A stretch of DNA of 64,000 bases from Peteryoungia wuzhouensis (GTDB lineage Bacteria > Pseudomonadota > Alphaproteobacteria > Rhizobiales > Rhizobiaceae): contig NZ_QJRY01000004.1 of NCBI RefSeq assembly GCF_003205195.1, positions 429,164-493,163 of the forward strand. The letters run 5' to 3'. The notes below the pieces were generated by a model. The model was not told the DNA's origin, made no database searches, and saw only the letters and a list, made by a program, of their open reading frames with translations. A program made the position numbers and the translations under genes. Within the stretch, counting starts at the first letter, position 1. Every line of letters begins with the position of its first letter. Positions 45,121 through 54,277 of the stretch are shown here, piece by piece.

Positions 45121-45894
45121 TTACTTCGAGACGTCCTGGCCGAAATACTTGTCGGCGATCGTCTGGTAGGTGCCGTCGGCCTTGATGTCGGCGAGCGCCT
45201 TGTTGATCGCGGCCACGAGCTCGGCATCGCCCTTGCGGACGATGATGCCCGAGGCGTCGGCTTCGGCCTTTTCAGCGGCGATCTTCACCGGCGCGTCCGG
45301 CTTCTGCTTCTTGAAGTCGAGGAAGGAGAGGCTGTCGTTGATGGTCGCGTCGGCGCGGCCGGTCAGCACCAGCTGGATCGACTGGTCGAAACCGTCGGTG
45401 CCGACGAGTTCGGCGCCGGCTGCTTCGGCGATCTTGCCGAAATTGCTCGACAGCGACTGCGCCGACTTCTTGCCCTTCAGGTCCTCGAAGCTCTTGATGT
45501 CTTCATTGCCTTCCTTGACCACGAGAACGGCCTTGGAAACGATGTATGGGTCGGAGAAGTCATACTTCTCCTTGCGTGCCTCGGTGATGCCGACCTGGTT
45601 GATCACGGCGTCGTAGCGGTTGGCATCGAGGCCGGCGATCAGGCCGTCCCATTTGCCTTCGACGAACTCGGCCTTCACGCCGAGCTTGGCGGCGACGGCT
45701 TCACCGATCTCGACGTCGAAGCCAACGAGCTTGTTGGACGTATCGTGGAAGGTGAAGGGTGCGTAGGTGCCTTCGGTGCCGATCTTGATGACCCCAGCGG
45801 ACTTGATCTGGTCGAGGTTCTCGCCGGCCATCGCCGGGTTAAGAACGAGCGTCTGGAGAACGGCGGCGGCAGCCAATGTCTTGAGCCAGCTCAT
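45121..45894 (-). CDS. Polar amino acid (cystine-like) ABC transporter substrate-binding protein
   Basis: A 257-residue periplasmic protein of the SBP_bac_3 family with a signal peptide ending near NPAMA. IKIGTEGTYAPFTFHD, LVGFDVEIGEAVAAKLG and the binding motif WDGLIAGLDANRYDAVINQVGIT are characteristic; the pattern is close to FliY/TcyA cystine-binding proteins, but ligand identity is not certain. The ATG at 45894 follows AAAGGA; an in-frame ATG at 45909 is possible. First gene of the operon, separated from the permease by the palindromic repeat. Confidence 0.9.
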   Translation of the reverse strand: MSWLKTLAAAAVLQTLVLNPAMAGENLDQIKSAGVIKIGTEGTYAPFTFHDTSNKLVGFDVEIGEAVAAKLGVKAEFVEGKWDGLIAGLDANRYDAVINQVGITEARKEKYDFSDPYIVSKAVLVVKEGNEDIKSFEDLKGKKSAQSLSSNFGKIAEAAGAELVGTDGFDQSIQLVLTGRADATINDSLSFLDFKKQKPDAPVKIAAEKAEADASGIIVRKGDAELVAAINKALADIKADGTYQTIADKYFGQDVSK

Positions 45895-46076
45895 GGGTAT
45901 TCCTTTCATGCGGTCGGGCCGTTTCCGGCCCGTGTCTCGGGAGGGCATCGTCATCGCAGATCAGGGCCTGCTTGGGATGAGAGAAAAGAGCGAATAAATT
46001 GGGCAATTGAGAAAAAATTACTCAACGCACCACGACCGTGCCTGGGATCCAGGTCCGGTCAGCCCTCCGGAACGAG

Positions 46077-46123
46077 AAAACCGCCCCAAAGGTTCCGGAC
46101 GGAGCCGGGCTTCGGGGCGGTTT
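46077..46123 (-). terminator. Terminator of the HupE-like gene
   Basis: Long stem with AACCGCCCC / GGGGCGGTT ends and an inner GC-rich part, followed on the minus strand by TTTTC, 37 bases after the stop. Confidence 0.7.
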
Positions 46124-46159
46124 GGATTGCGCGGTCGAACGGATCGTCGCTGCGGCCTA

Positions 46160-46732
46160 TCAGCCGAAGGCGATCGCGGCACCGCCAACGACGGTGGCAA
46201 GACCGAGGATGCGGGCAACGGCCGGGCCGAGGCGGGAGACGCCGAGGCCGAGTGCCACGCCGGCACCATGCAAGGCAGCGGTCGCGACCAGGAAGCCGAG
46301 GCCGAACTGCAGCGCACCTGCGGCACCGAGTTCACCACCATGGGCATGGCCGTGGAACAGCGCGAAGAGGCCGACAACGGCAGCCGAGGCAGCGACCGGC
46401 AGGCGAACCGCAGCGGCCACCAGCAGACCGAGGCCGATGACGGAAGCGAGGATCGCCGGCTCGACGAAGGGAAGCTCGACGCCCGCGACAGCCAAGCCGA
46501 AGCCGACGGCCATCATTGATACGAAAGCGGCAGGCACCGCCCAGAGTGCACGGCCGCCGATCTGGCTTGCCCAGACACCCACGGCGACCATGGCCAGGAT
46601 GTGGTCGGCGCCGAACAGCGGATGCGAGATCCCCGCCATCAGCGAGCCGTGCTCTGCCGGGTCGAGATGGGCGAAGGCGGGGGCGGCTGCTGCGGCAAAC
46701 ATTGCGGCGGTGAGTGAAAGGCGTTTCAGCAT
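46160..46732 (-). CDS. hupE: HupE/UreJ family membrane protein
   Basis: A 190-residue protein with a signal-like N-terminus ending at FAHL and about six hydrophobic segments. The family signature HPLFGADHILAMVAVGVWA and HGHAHGGE are intact; the His/Asp residues are the likely metal ligands. HupE/UreJ proteins are secondary nickel or cobalt carriers, usually next to hydrogenase or urease genes; here there are none, so the metal is open. The ATG is preceded by GAGGGA. Confidence 0.85.
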   Translation of the reverse strand: MLKRLSLTAAMFAAAAAPAFAHLDPAEHGSLMAGISHPLFGADHILAMVAVGVWASQIGGRALWAVPAAFVSMMAVGFGLAVAGVELPFVEPAILASVIGLGLLVAAAVRLPVAASAAVVGLFALFHGHAHGGELGAAGALQFGLGFLVATAALHGAGVALGLGVSRLGPAVARILGLATVVGGAAIAFG

Positions 46733-47262
46733 GATTTGGTCCCTCTATTTGGTCGACTCATGGCGGCCGGATTTCGGTCCCGCCGATCGTCTCCTTATGT
46801 CAAAGCGGAGACTAGCGTAACCCTTTCGGAGCTGTCCACGGGAAAGACGTGGGAGAGCCTACGTCGAATGCCGGGGGGAGGGCGCGATTCGCGCGCCATC
46901 GGGTTGCGGCTGCGCGACATGTTGCCCGAAACCACCCTCGCCAGGTTTTTGGCGCCTGACCTTCACCTAAAGTCGAATGGCTTGGCAGCGGTTCTGCTGG
47001 GGATTGATACCAAAGTCGTTCTGACCGGCAAATATGCATTGTGTTAAGAATTTGACCGATGCTCGACGTCCCGGCGCGTGAAGGCGATGCCATTTGCGAC
47101 AGGGAACAAGGGCTCGGCGGGGAACGAGGCGCGCCAGCGCGCCTGTGCCGACCGGTAGAGGACCGGATTTTAGAGGAGGCAGGCGACGCGGAGGCGGGGC
47201 CTGTTGGTCAATCAGACCAGAAAAGTGTCGGGCGCAAGACCGGCAAACTTGGAGGAGTTATA
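46733..47262 (+). other. Long leader of the MFS gene
   Basis: About 530 bases without a credible gene, shared by divergent hupE and the MFS transporter. The MFS start is read at 47263 after GGAGGAGTTATA. A sigma-54-like TGGCA-N7-CTGC match at 46983-46998 is noted but weak. The rest shows no clear riboswitch. Confidence 0.45.
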
Positions 47263-49047
47263 ATGGCAACTACGGAAATGAACGTCGGGGATCGTTCGCG
47301 CCCCATGACGGCGGAGGAGAAGAAGGTCATTCTCGCCTCGTCCGCCGGTACCGTCTTCGAATGGTACGATTTTTATCTCTACGGCTCGCTGGCGGCGATC
47401 ATCGGCGCCCAGTTCTTCACGGCCTTCCCGGAAGCCACCCGTAACGTCTTTGCGCTTCTGGCCTTTGCCGCCGGCTTCATCGTGCGCCCGTTCGGCGCGC
47501 TGGTCTTCGGTGCGCTCGGCGACATCATCGGACGCAAATATACCTTCCTCATGACCATCCTGATCATGGGTGGCTCGACCTTCCTCGTCGGCATGCTGCC
47601 CGGCTACAACTCGTGGGGGGCTGCGGCGCCGATCATCCTGATCATTCTGCGCATGGCACAGGGCCTGGCGCTCGGTGGTGAGTATGGCGGGGCGGCTGTT
47701 TACGTGGCCGAACATGCGCCTTCGAACCAGCGTGGTTACTTCACCGCCTTCATCCAGACCACGGCAACGCTCGGGCTTCTGCTCTCGCTCGTCGTGATCC
47801 TGTCGGTGCAGAGCTATGTCAACGGCAACTGGGATCCGATGCCGGTTCTCGACGCGGCCGGTGCCGCCGTCATGAACCCCGACGGCACCCCGAAGATGAT
47901 CAAGGCCTTCGACCTCTGGGGCTGGCGCATTCCGTTCCTCGGCTCGGTCGTTCTGCTCGCGATCTCGCTCTATATCCGCCTGCAGATGAATGAATCGCCC
48001 GCCTTCAAGAAGATGAAGGAAGAGGGTGCTGCCTCCAAGGCGCCGCTGCGCGAAGCCTTCGGCACCTGGAAGAACGGCAAGATCGCACTGATCGCGCTCT
48101 TCGGTCTCGTCGCCGGCCAGGCCGTCGTCTGGTATTCGGGCCAGTTCTACGCCCTGTTCTTCCTGCAGAACGTCATCAAGGTCGACAGCTTCACCGCCAA
48201 CGTTCTGGTGGCCTGGTCGCTGATCCTCGGCACCGGTGGCTTCCTGTTCTTCGGCTCGCTCTCCGACCGTATCGGCCGCAAGCCGATCATCCTGGCGGGC
48301 TGCCTGATTGCGGCACTCACCTACAACTTCGTCTTCCCGCTTCTGACCAAGACCGCCAACCCGGCGCTCTATGCCGCCCATCAGACCCCGGTCACGGTGA
48401 CGGCTGCGCCTGACGACTGCTCGTTCCAGTTCAACCCGACGGGCACCGCCAAGTTCACCTCGTCTTGCGACATTGCGAAGGCAACGCTTGCCAAGACCTC
48501 GGTCAATTACGAGACGATCGAAGACCCGGCAGCAACCGCCGCCCAGGTCAAGATCGGCGACACCGTGGTCGCATCCTATGATGCGTCTGCACTGACCGGC
48601 GACGACGTCAAGGCTGTTCCGGCTGCCTTCACCAAGTCGATCAACGACGCGCTGACGGCCGCCGGCTATCCGCTGGTCGCCGACAACAACCCGACGGTCG
48701 CCAAGGCGTCGAACTTCTTCGACATCTTCACCGCCCAGAAGATCGGCGTCGTGCTGATCCTGACCTATCTCATCCTTCTGGTGACGATGGTCTACGGTCC
48801 GATCGCCGCCATGTTGGTCGAACTCTACCCGACCCGCATCCGCTATTCCGGCCTGTCCTTGCCCTACCACATCGGCAACGGCTGGTTCGGCGGCCTGCTG
48901 CCTGCGACCGCATTCGCGATCTCGGCGCAGACCGGTAACGTCTATGGCGGTCTCTGGTATGCCATCATCATCGCCGCTGCGACCGTCGTGATCGGTGCGC
49001 TTCTGGTGCCGGGCAATACCCACAAGAAGGACATCTTCAAGGACTGA
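47263..49047 (+). CDS. MFS transporter (metabolite:H+ symporter type) with a large extracytoplasmic insertion
   Basis: A 594-residue secondary transporter of the MHS group (related to KgtP/ProP): SSAGTVFEWYDFYLYG, FAAGFIVRPFGALVFGALGDIIGRKYTF and the second-half SLSDRIGRKPIILAG are diagnostic. Typical members have 420-450 residues; here about 120 residues (363-485) are inserted after a helix of the C-terminal half, with two Cys (DDCSF, SSCDI) that could form a disulphide, before LTYLILLVTMVYGPIAAMLVELYP. The insert would face the periplasm. The substrate is probably an organic acid or betaine, but unproven. Ends in a strong terminator. Confidence 0.9.
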   Translation: MATTEMNVGDRSRPMTAEEKKVILASSAGTVFEWYDFYLYGSLAAIIGAQFFTAFPEATRNVFALLAFAAGFIVRPFGALVFGALGDIIGRKYTFLMTILIMGGSTFLVGMLPGYNSWGAAAPIILIILRMAQGLALGGEYGGAAVYVAEHAPSNQRGYFTAFIQTTATLGLLLSLVVILSVQSYVNGNWDPMPVLDAAGAAVMNPDGTPKMIKAFDLWGWRIPFLGSVVLLAISLYIRLQMNESPAFKKMKEEGAASKAPLREAFGTWKNGKIALIALFGLVAGQAVVWYSGQFYALFFLQNVIKVDSFTANVLVAWSLILGTGGFLFFGSLSDRIGRKPIILAGCLIAALTYNFVFPLLTKTANPALYAAHQTPVTVTAAPDDCSFQFNPTGTAKFTSSCDIAKATLAKTSVNYETIEDPAATAAQVKIGDTVVASYDASALTGDDVKAVPAAFTKSINDALTAAGYPLVADNNPTVAKASNFFDIFTAQKIGVVLILTYLILLVTMVYGPIAAMLVELYPTRIRYSGLSLPYHIGNGWFGGLLPATAFAISAQTGNVYGGLWYAIIIAAATVVIGALLVPGNTHKKDIFKD

Positions 49048-49075
49048 TCGCGATCGATCCTTGACGGTTCAAAGA

Positions 49076-49107
49076 ACAGGCCGGCATCTCGCCGGCCTGT
49101 TTTTGTT
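49076..49107 (+). terminator. Terminator of the MFS gene
   Basis: Perfect ten-base stem ACAGGCCGGC / GCCGGCCTGT, five-base loop, then TTTTGTTT, 28 bases after the stop. Confidence 0.9.
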
Positions 49108-49123
49108 TGGGTTTGCCGAAGGC

Positions 49124-49399
49124 TTAGCGGCGGGTCTTTTCCCAGATCGTCCAGCCGGCGAGGAAAATGGCGAGGATCACGGCATTGGTGACGACGCCGA
49201 GGCCGATTGCGGTGAGGCGTGGAACCTGCGAGGCGGCGGCCGTCGTCAACGGGATCAGGATGGCGATGAAGAGCACGCCCATCGCCAGCGGCATCCACAG
49301 GCCCATATTGGCCCTGGTGCGGATGGCGGTGAGCAGCAGAAAGAAGATCAGCCCGATGCGGAAGGGATCCAGAAGCTGCGTTGTGACGATCTCGACCAT
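49124..49399 (-). CDS. Small membrane protein (91 aa)
   Basis: An unrecognised integral membrane protein with about three hydrophobic segments (LIFFLLLTAI, MPLAMGVLFIAILIPLT, TNAVILAIFLAGWTIW). The ATG at 49399 follows GGAGGGG. It is convergent with the MFS gene and may be monocistronic. No function is suggested. Confidence 0.65.
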   Translation of the reverse strand: MVEIVTTQLLDPFRIGLIFFLLLTAIRTRANMGLWMPLAMGVLFIAILIPLTTAAASQVPRLTAIGLGVVTNAVILAIFLAGWTIWEKTRR

Positions 49400-49573
49400 G
49401 ATGTGCCCCTCCGACGGCATGTCCCAATGTGTCCTTGTGGGGCCACTCCACCGCCCCGATAGGCGTCCACGTTATGCGGCGCAATGCGAGGCGTCCAGCG
49501 TAAAGCGATGAAATTTATGAGATAATGCCAATCGGAGAGCTCGAGCCGTCAATCTGCCTTGTGGTCCGTCCCC

Positions 49574-50077
49574 CTACTTCTTGACCCCCAGGACCTCCGC
49601 GCAGCGCGACAGGCTGAAGCCGTCGCCGTCGGTGTCGTTGCTCGCCCGGATCGCGGTGATCACGCCTGCCTTGTTGGCATTGATCTGCAATTCGCAGAAC
49701 AGTTGCTGGTAGCGCGGTGGGCTGATCATTTCCGGCTGCCAGAACGGGTCGCTTCTGATGACGCGGGTCTGGGTCACCGTCTGGCCCGAACCATCGGAGC
49801 GGGTTTCCGTGCGCACGATCGTGGTGGCCGGCTCGGGGCTCGAATAGGTCGGGGGAATGTAGCGGGTCTTGTCGCCGCCGCGCCAGGTGTAGATCTTGCC
49901 CGACGAGAGGGGGTATTCGTCGATCGGCGGACCATAGGCTGCAAAGAAGGCCTCGACCGGCTGGCCGAGCCAGCGCGAGCGGGCGGCATTGTTGGCGTCC
50001 TCGGTTGTCGTGCAGGCGGAGACCAATAGGCCGAAGCTCAGCACCAGGCCGGCCCTAAGGACGCTTTGAATTCGCAT
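49574..50077 (-). CDS. Putative lipoprotein of unknown function
   Basis: A 167-residue protein with a lipoprotein signal peptide: the hydrophobic stretch LVLSFGLLVSAC has a lipobox (LVSAC) with Cys at residue 22. The rest is a soluble domain with WLGQPVEAFFAAYGPP, a beta-rich part (SGKIYTWRGGDKTRY) and two further Cys (QLFCELQIN, SLSRCAEVLG). No family name is recognised. It is divergent from the ClC gene. Confidence 0.7.
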   Translation of the reverse strand: MRIQSVLRAGLVLSFGLLVSACTTTEDANNAARSRWLGQPVEAFFAAYGPPIDEYPLSSGKIYTWRGGDKTRYIPPTYSSPEPATTIVRTETRSDGSGQTVTQTRVIRSDPFWQPEMISPPRYQQLFCELQINANKAGVITAIRASNDTDGDGFSLSRCAEVLGVKK

Positions 50078-50300
50078 GGATTTCCCCCCGAGTTGATGAT
50101 CTTCATCCTAGACTGCGGTGGCGTCGGGTCGCAAGCAGGCAGGCCCACAGTTCCCATGGACTGTGCGTCCAATTCTGGATCCAGACCGATTGATTGCCGG
50201 GGTCTCGACCCGCCGCCTGCGACAGAATTGCGCTTTGTCACCCTTGCATCACGGCGCGCATAGGCTGATAAGCGGCCAACCGTCACAGCCGATAGACGAC

Positions 50301-51653
50301 ATGCAGAACTTCTACCGCCGGTCCAAGCTTGTCCGCCGATCCAGGGTCCTCTGGGGTTCCTTCCGCCTCTGGAAGCCGCGTCTCGTCTTCTGGACGGGCG
50401 CATTGGCGATCGGTGTCATCTCCGTGGTTTTCGCCCGCATGGCCGACCAGGCGCAGGTCGCCTTCCTCTCGGTGACCGAGGTCGGCGGTTACGGCTTTCT
50501 GCTTCCGCTTCTCGTCACGCCGATCGGTTTTGCCCTGTGCGCGTGGCTCTCGATCACGCTCTTTCCCAATTCGCAGGGGAGCGGCATTCCCCAGGCGATC
50601 GCGGCCCGCCATCTCAATCATGACGAAGATCGCTTCCGCCTTCTGTCGCTGCGGCTGGCGTTTGGAAAAATCCTGCTCACCGTGGTCGGATTGCTGTCGG
50701 GCGCCTCGATCGGTCGCGAGGGGCCGACCGTGCAGGTCGGCGCATCCTTCATGCTGGCGGCCGCCCGCATCGGCGGCATCGCGCAGGCCCGCGGTCTGAT
50801 CCTTGCCGGCTCTGCCGCCGGCATCGCGGCTGCCTTCAACACGCCGCTTGCCGGCATCGTCTTTGCCATCGAGGAGATGGGCCGCGCCTACGAGTCCCGT
50901 GCCAATGGCATCGTGCTGACCGCCGTCATCCTCTCCGGCCTTGCCTCACTGGCGCTTGCCGGAAGCTACCAGTATTTCGGCTCCACCTCGGCGGCGCCGC
51001 TTGTGTGGCGTGACTGGGCGCTTGTTCCTGTCTGCGGCGTGGTCGGGGGCGCGCTTGGCGCCGGCTTCAGCGGGCTTGCGCTGCATCTCGGCCTCAGGCT
51101 TCGGCGCTGGGCGCAACCGGCTCCACTCCAGCGCATGGTGGCTTTCGCGGCCCTGTGTGGACTGGGCGTTGCCATGATCGGCGTCATCTCCGGCGGTACC
51201 ACCTTCGGCACCAGCTATGAGCAGGCACGCGGCGCGCTGGAAGGGGATGCGACACCCCTCCTGTTCTTTGCGGAAAAGCTGGTCGCCAGTTTCCTGTCGA
51301 TGCTCTCAGGCATTCCGGGCGGGATTTTTGCCCCTTCGCTGTCGATCGGTGCGGGCCTTGGCAGTTCGATCGGCCAGATGATGGGCACCAGCATCGCACT
51401 TGCTGCGGTACTCGGCATGGCCGGCTATTTCGCCGGCGTGGTGCAGGCCCCGATGACCGCCTTCGTCATCATCCTGGAAATGACCGGCAACCATGGGGCG
51501 GTGATCCCGATCATGGCGGTGTCGATGATCGGCTATGTGACGTCCCGCATCCTGTCGCGCGAGCCGCTTTATCACGGCCTGTCGCGCAATTTCATTGCCG
51601 CAGCCATTCGCGCGCGGCGGGCCAAGGGCACGGATGCAGAGCCGGGTGCCTGA
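50301..51653 (+). CDS. ClC-family chloride channel/transporter
   Basis: A 450-residue membrane protein with about 10-12 hydrophobic segments and the three ClC selectivity signatures: GSGIPQ, GREGPTVQVG with the gating Glu, and GIPGGIFAPS. The gating Glu is intact, consistent with either a channel or a Cl-/H+ antiporter; a CBS pair at the C-terminus is absent. The ATG at 50301 is chosen on homology of the N-terminus; no strong ribosome site is visible. Confidence 0.92.
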   Translation: MQNFYRRSKLVRRSRVLWGSFRLWKPRLVFWTGALAIGVISVVFARMADQAQVAFLSVTEVGGYGFLLPLLVTPIGFALCAWLSITLFPNSQGSGIPQAIAARHLNHDEDRFRLLSLRLAFGKILLTVVGLLSGASIGREGPTVQVGASFMLAAARIGGIAQARGLILAGSAAGIAAAFNTPLAGIVFAIEEMGRAYESRANGIVLTAVILSGLASLALAGSYQYFGSTSAAPLVWRDWALVPVCGVVGGALGAGFSGLALHLGLRLRRWAQPAPLQRMVAFAALCGLGVAMIGVISGGTTFGTSYEQARGALEGDATPLLFFAEKLVASFLSMLSGIPGGIFAPSLSIGAGLGSSIGQMMGTSIALAAVLGMAGYFAGVVQAPMTAFVIILEMTGNHGAVIPIMAVSMIGYVTSRILSREPLYHGLSRNFIAAAIRARRAKGTDAEPGA

Positions 51654-51818
51654 TCCCGCATCTGCGCCCGGCTGATCTGCCATGCGCGTGGCGGCAGGCG
51701 GCGAGGGCGGCCTTGCGTCTCTGCGGTGTCACCTTCCTTGCCTCGCCGCCATGATACACCATATGCAAGGCCTGACAGATTTCATGCGTCCGGCCGCCGG
51801 GCGCCGAGGAGCTTGATC

Positions 51819-53282
51819 GTGTTTGCCTTCGACAACAGCTATGCCCGCCTGCCGCAGGTCTTTCATCGGCCGGCCAAACCTGCCGCTGCCCGCGCGCCGC
51901 AGCTGATCCGTTTCAACCACAGGCTCGCCGAAACCCTCGGGCTCGATCTGGCTGGTGCCGACGAGGCGCGGCTTGCCCAGGTGTTTTCCGGCCAGGTGAT
52001 CCCTGTTGGCGCCGAGCCGCTGGCCCAGGCCTATGCCGGACACCAGTTCGGCCATTTCAATCCGCAGCTCGGCGATGGCCGGGCGCTTTTGCTCGGCGAA
52101 GTCGTGTCGTCAGGCGGCCAACGTTTCGATATCCAGCTCAAGGGTTCCGGGCCGACCGCCTTTTCCAGGCGCGGTGACGGCATGGCCGCCCTCGGGCCGG
52201 TCCTGCGCGAATACATCGTCTCCGAGGCCTTTGCGGCACTCGGTGTGCCGGCCACGCGGGCGCTCGCGGCTGTTGCGACCGGCGAGCAGGTGGTGCGCGA
52301 AACCCTGTTGCCGGGGGCGGTGTTCACCCGTGTCGCGGCAAGCCATATCCGGGTCGGGACATTCCAGTTCTTCGCCGCCCAGGGCGACGAAGCCGCGATC
52401 CGGACACTGGCAGATCATGTCATCGACCGGCATTATCCCGAGGCGCGGGCTGCCGAAAACCCTTACCTCGCCATGCTCTCCCTGGTGTCGGAACGGCAGG
52501 CGAAACTCATCGCCCGCTGGCTGTCGATCGGCTTCATCCATGGCGTGATGAACACCGACAATATGGCGATCTCAGGCGAAACCATCGATTTCGGCCCATG
52601 CGCCTTTCTCGACGAGTATGATCCACGCAAGGTTTTCTCCTCGATCGACCAGCGCGGCCGCTACGCCTATGCCAATCAGCCGGGTATCGGCCAGTGGAAC
52701 ATCGCCCGGCTGGCCGAATGCCTGCTGCCGCTCCTCGATGCGGATGAGGAGAAGGCCACGGATGCCGCAAACGCGGTGCTGAAGGATTTCGGCGATGTCT
52801 TCCAGGCCGCCTGGCTGCAGGCCTTTCGCGACAAGCTCGGCATCGCCGGCGAGGCCGAGGGCGACCGCACGCTGATCTCGGACCTGCTGGAGCTGATGCA
52901 CAAGGGCGAGGCCGATTTCACACTGGCTTTCCGGGCGCTGTCCAAGGTCGCTGACGGCGCGGGCGAGGCGCCTTTCACCGCGTTGTTTGCCGGTCGCGAA
53001 GGCCTTGACGACTGGCTTTCCCGCTGGCGCGCCCGGCTTGCCGAAGGCGGCCGTCAGTCGGCGGCCATCCAGGCGGCAATGGAGGCGGTCAATCCTGCCC
53101 TCATCCCGCGCAACCACCGCATTGAAGAGGCCATCGCCGCAGCGGTATACGGCGACTATTCGTTCTTCCACCGCCTGGTGGATGCGCTGGCTGCTCCTTA
53201 TGTCGAAGATCCCGAGACGGCCTATTTGCGAGTGCCCCCGACACCCGAAGAGCGGGTCACGCGGACGTTTTGCGGAACCTGA
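51819..53282 (+). CDS. selO: SelO-family protein adenylyltransferase
   Basis: A 487-residue pseudokinase-fold enzyme (YdiU/UPF0061) that transfers AMP to Ser/Thr/Tyr of proteins in the oxidative-stress response. Visible: AQAYAGHQFGHFNPQLGDGRALLLGE (substrate and nucleotide loop), QLKGSGPTAFSRRGDG, IHGVMNTDNMAISGETIDFGPCAF with the DFG-like catalytic part, and the C-terminal TFCGT, where the family has a conserved Cys (selenocysteine in animals). The GTG start at 51819 is preceded by GAGGAG; a TTG two codons earlier is a minor alternative. Confidence 0.93.
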   Translation: MFAFDNSYARLPQVFHRPAKPAAARAPQLIRFNHRLAETLGLDLAGADEARLAQVFSGQVIPVGAEPLAQAYAGHQFGHFNPQLGDGRALLLGEVVSSGGQRFDIQLKGSGPTAFSRRGDGMAALGPVLREYIVSEAFAALGVPATRALAAVATGEQVVRETLLPGAVFTRVAASHIRVGTFQFFAAQGDEAAIRTLADHVIDRHYPEARAAENPYLAMLSLVSERQAKLIARWLSIGFIHGVMNTDNMAISGETIDFGPCAFLDEYDPRKVFSSIDQRGRYAYANQPGIGQWNIARLAECLLPLLDADEEKATDAANAVLKDFGDVFQAAWLQAFRDKLGIAGEAEGDRTLISDLLELMHKGEADFTLAFRALSKVADGAGEAPFTALFAGREGLDDWLSRWRARLAEGGRQSAAIQAAMEAVNPALIPRNHRIEEAIAAAVYGDYSFFHRLVDALAAPYVEDPETAYLRVPPTPEERVTRTFCGT

Positions 53283-53290
53283 GCGGGCGG

Positions 53291-54178
53291 TTAGCTCAGG
53301 TCTAGCGCCGCCAGGTCTTGCAGCAGGCTAGGTCCAACCGGGTTCCAGCCCAGAGCGGCTCGCGTATGGGCCGATGATGCCGGCATGTCGAGGATGGCGA
53401 AGCCGATCAGCGGGCCGAAATGCTCTTGCGCTTGCTCAGGTGAGAGCGAGGCCACCGGAAGTTCCAAGGCCTCGCCGATGGCATGGGCGATGTCGCGCAG
53501 GCTGATCGCTTCCTCGGTGACGGCGTGATAACGCGATCCCCGCTCCGCCCGATCGAGGGCGAGGCGGAAGAGCCGGGCTGTGTCGCTCACATGGCAGGCC
53601 GACCAGCGAGTGGTGCCGTCTCCGATATAGGCCACACGGCCCTTGGCGCGCGCGATGTCGATCAGGAAGGTGATAAGCCCCTGTCGCTTCGTGTCGTGGA
53701 TCTGCGACAGGCGCATGGTCGATACGTTCACGCCCTGATCCAGCAGGGCTTGGCCGGCACGTTCGGAGGCGATGCGCGGGCTTGGATGGGCGAGATCCAG
53801 CACATCTTCTCTTGCCAGTTCGCCACGGACCGCTGTCCCCATGCCGACACCGGAGGTGATAAGAAGCGGGCGGTCCGAACCGATCAGCGCCTTTCCGATT
53901 GCGGCGATGGCGACGGTGTCCTTCTGGCAATTGGCCTGAAAATTGGAAAAATCGTGGTCGAAGGCCAGGTGAATGACGGCATCGGCCTTCTCGGCGCCCC
54001 GTGTCAGCGTAGCCGGGTCCTCAAGCGCGCCGAGATGTGGCTCGACGCCTGCCGAGCGTAGCTTCGCGGCCCCTTCTTCGGAGCGGGTGAGGCCGAGCAC
54101 TTGATGGCCGGCTGCGAGCAGTTCGGGAATGACGGCCGAGCCGATGAAACCGGTGGCGCCTGTGACGAAGATACGCAT
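53291..54178 (-). CDS. NAD-dependent epimerase/dehydratase (SDR family) protein
   Basis: A 295-residue extended SDR-like protein with Rossmann motif VTGATGFIGSAV at the N-terminus (residues 5-16) and ADAVIHLAFDHDF. The catalytic Tyr-x3-Lys of true SDRs is not obvious (the expected place reads SERAG), so it may be an atypical NmrA-like or nucleotide-binding regulator. It is divergent from an XRE-type regulator that shares its control region, suggesting direct control. Overlaps no gene; ends eight bases from selO (convergent). Confidence 0.8.
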   Translation of the reverse strand: MRIFVTGATGFIGSAVIPELLAAGHQVLGLTRSEEGAAKLRSAGVEPHLGALEDPATLTRGAEKADAVIHLAFDHDFSNFQANCQKDTVAIAAIGKALIGSDRPLLITSGVGMGTAVRGELAREDVLDLAHPSPRIASERAGQALLDQGVNVSTMRLSQIHDTKRQGLITFLIDIARAKGRVAYIGDGTTRWSACHVSDTARLFRLALDRAERGSRYHAVTEEAISLRDIAHAIGEALELPVASLSPEQAQEHFGPLIGFAILDMPASSAHTRAALGWNPVGPSLLQDLAALDLS

Positions 54179-54233
54179 GTCTGTCTTCCTGCGTTGTGGA
54201 TGCAGACAAGAGGTGGCAGATCGCTTATCCTGG

Positions 54234-54261
54234 TAAAGTAGTGACTTTATCATGGTATAAT
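54234..54261. promoter_or_regulatory. Shared control region of the SDR/XRE divergent pair
   Basis: Inverted repeat TAAAGT-N4-ACTTTA at 54234-54249 beside TATAAT at 54256-54261, in the 99-base gap between divergent starts (54178 and 54278). It is a candidate operator for the XRE regulator. Confidence 0.5.
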
Positions 54262-54277
54262 TACTCTCAGGATCGGT

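Noticed and set aside
46983..46998. Sigma-54-like promoter before the MFS gene
   Set aside because: GG and GC are ten bases apart, but the -12 part reads CTGC and the region is not AT-rich; too weak to claim.
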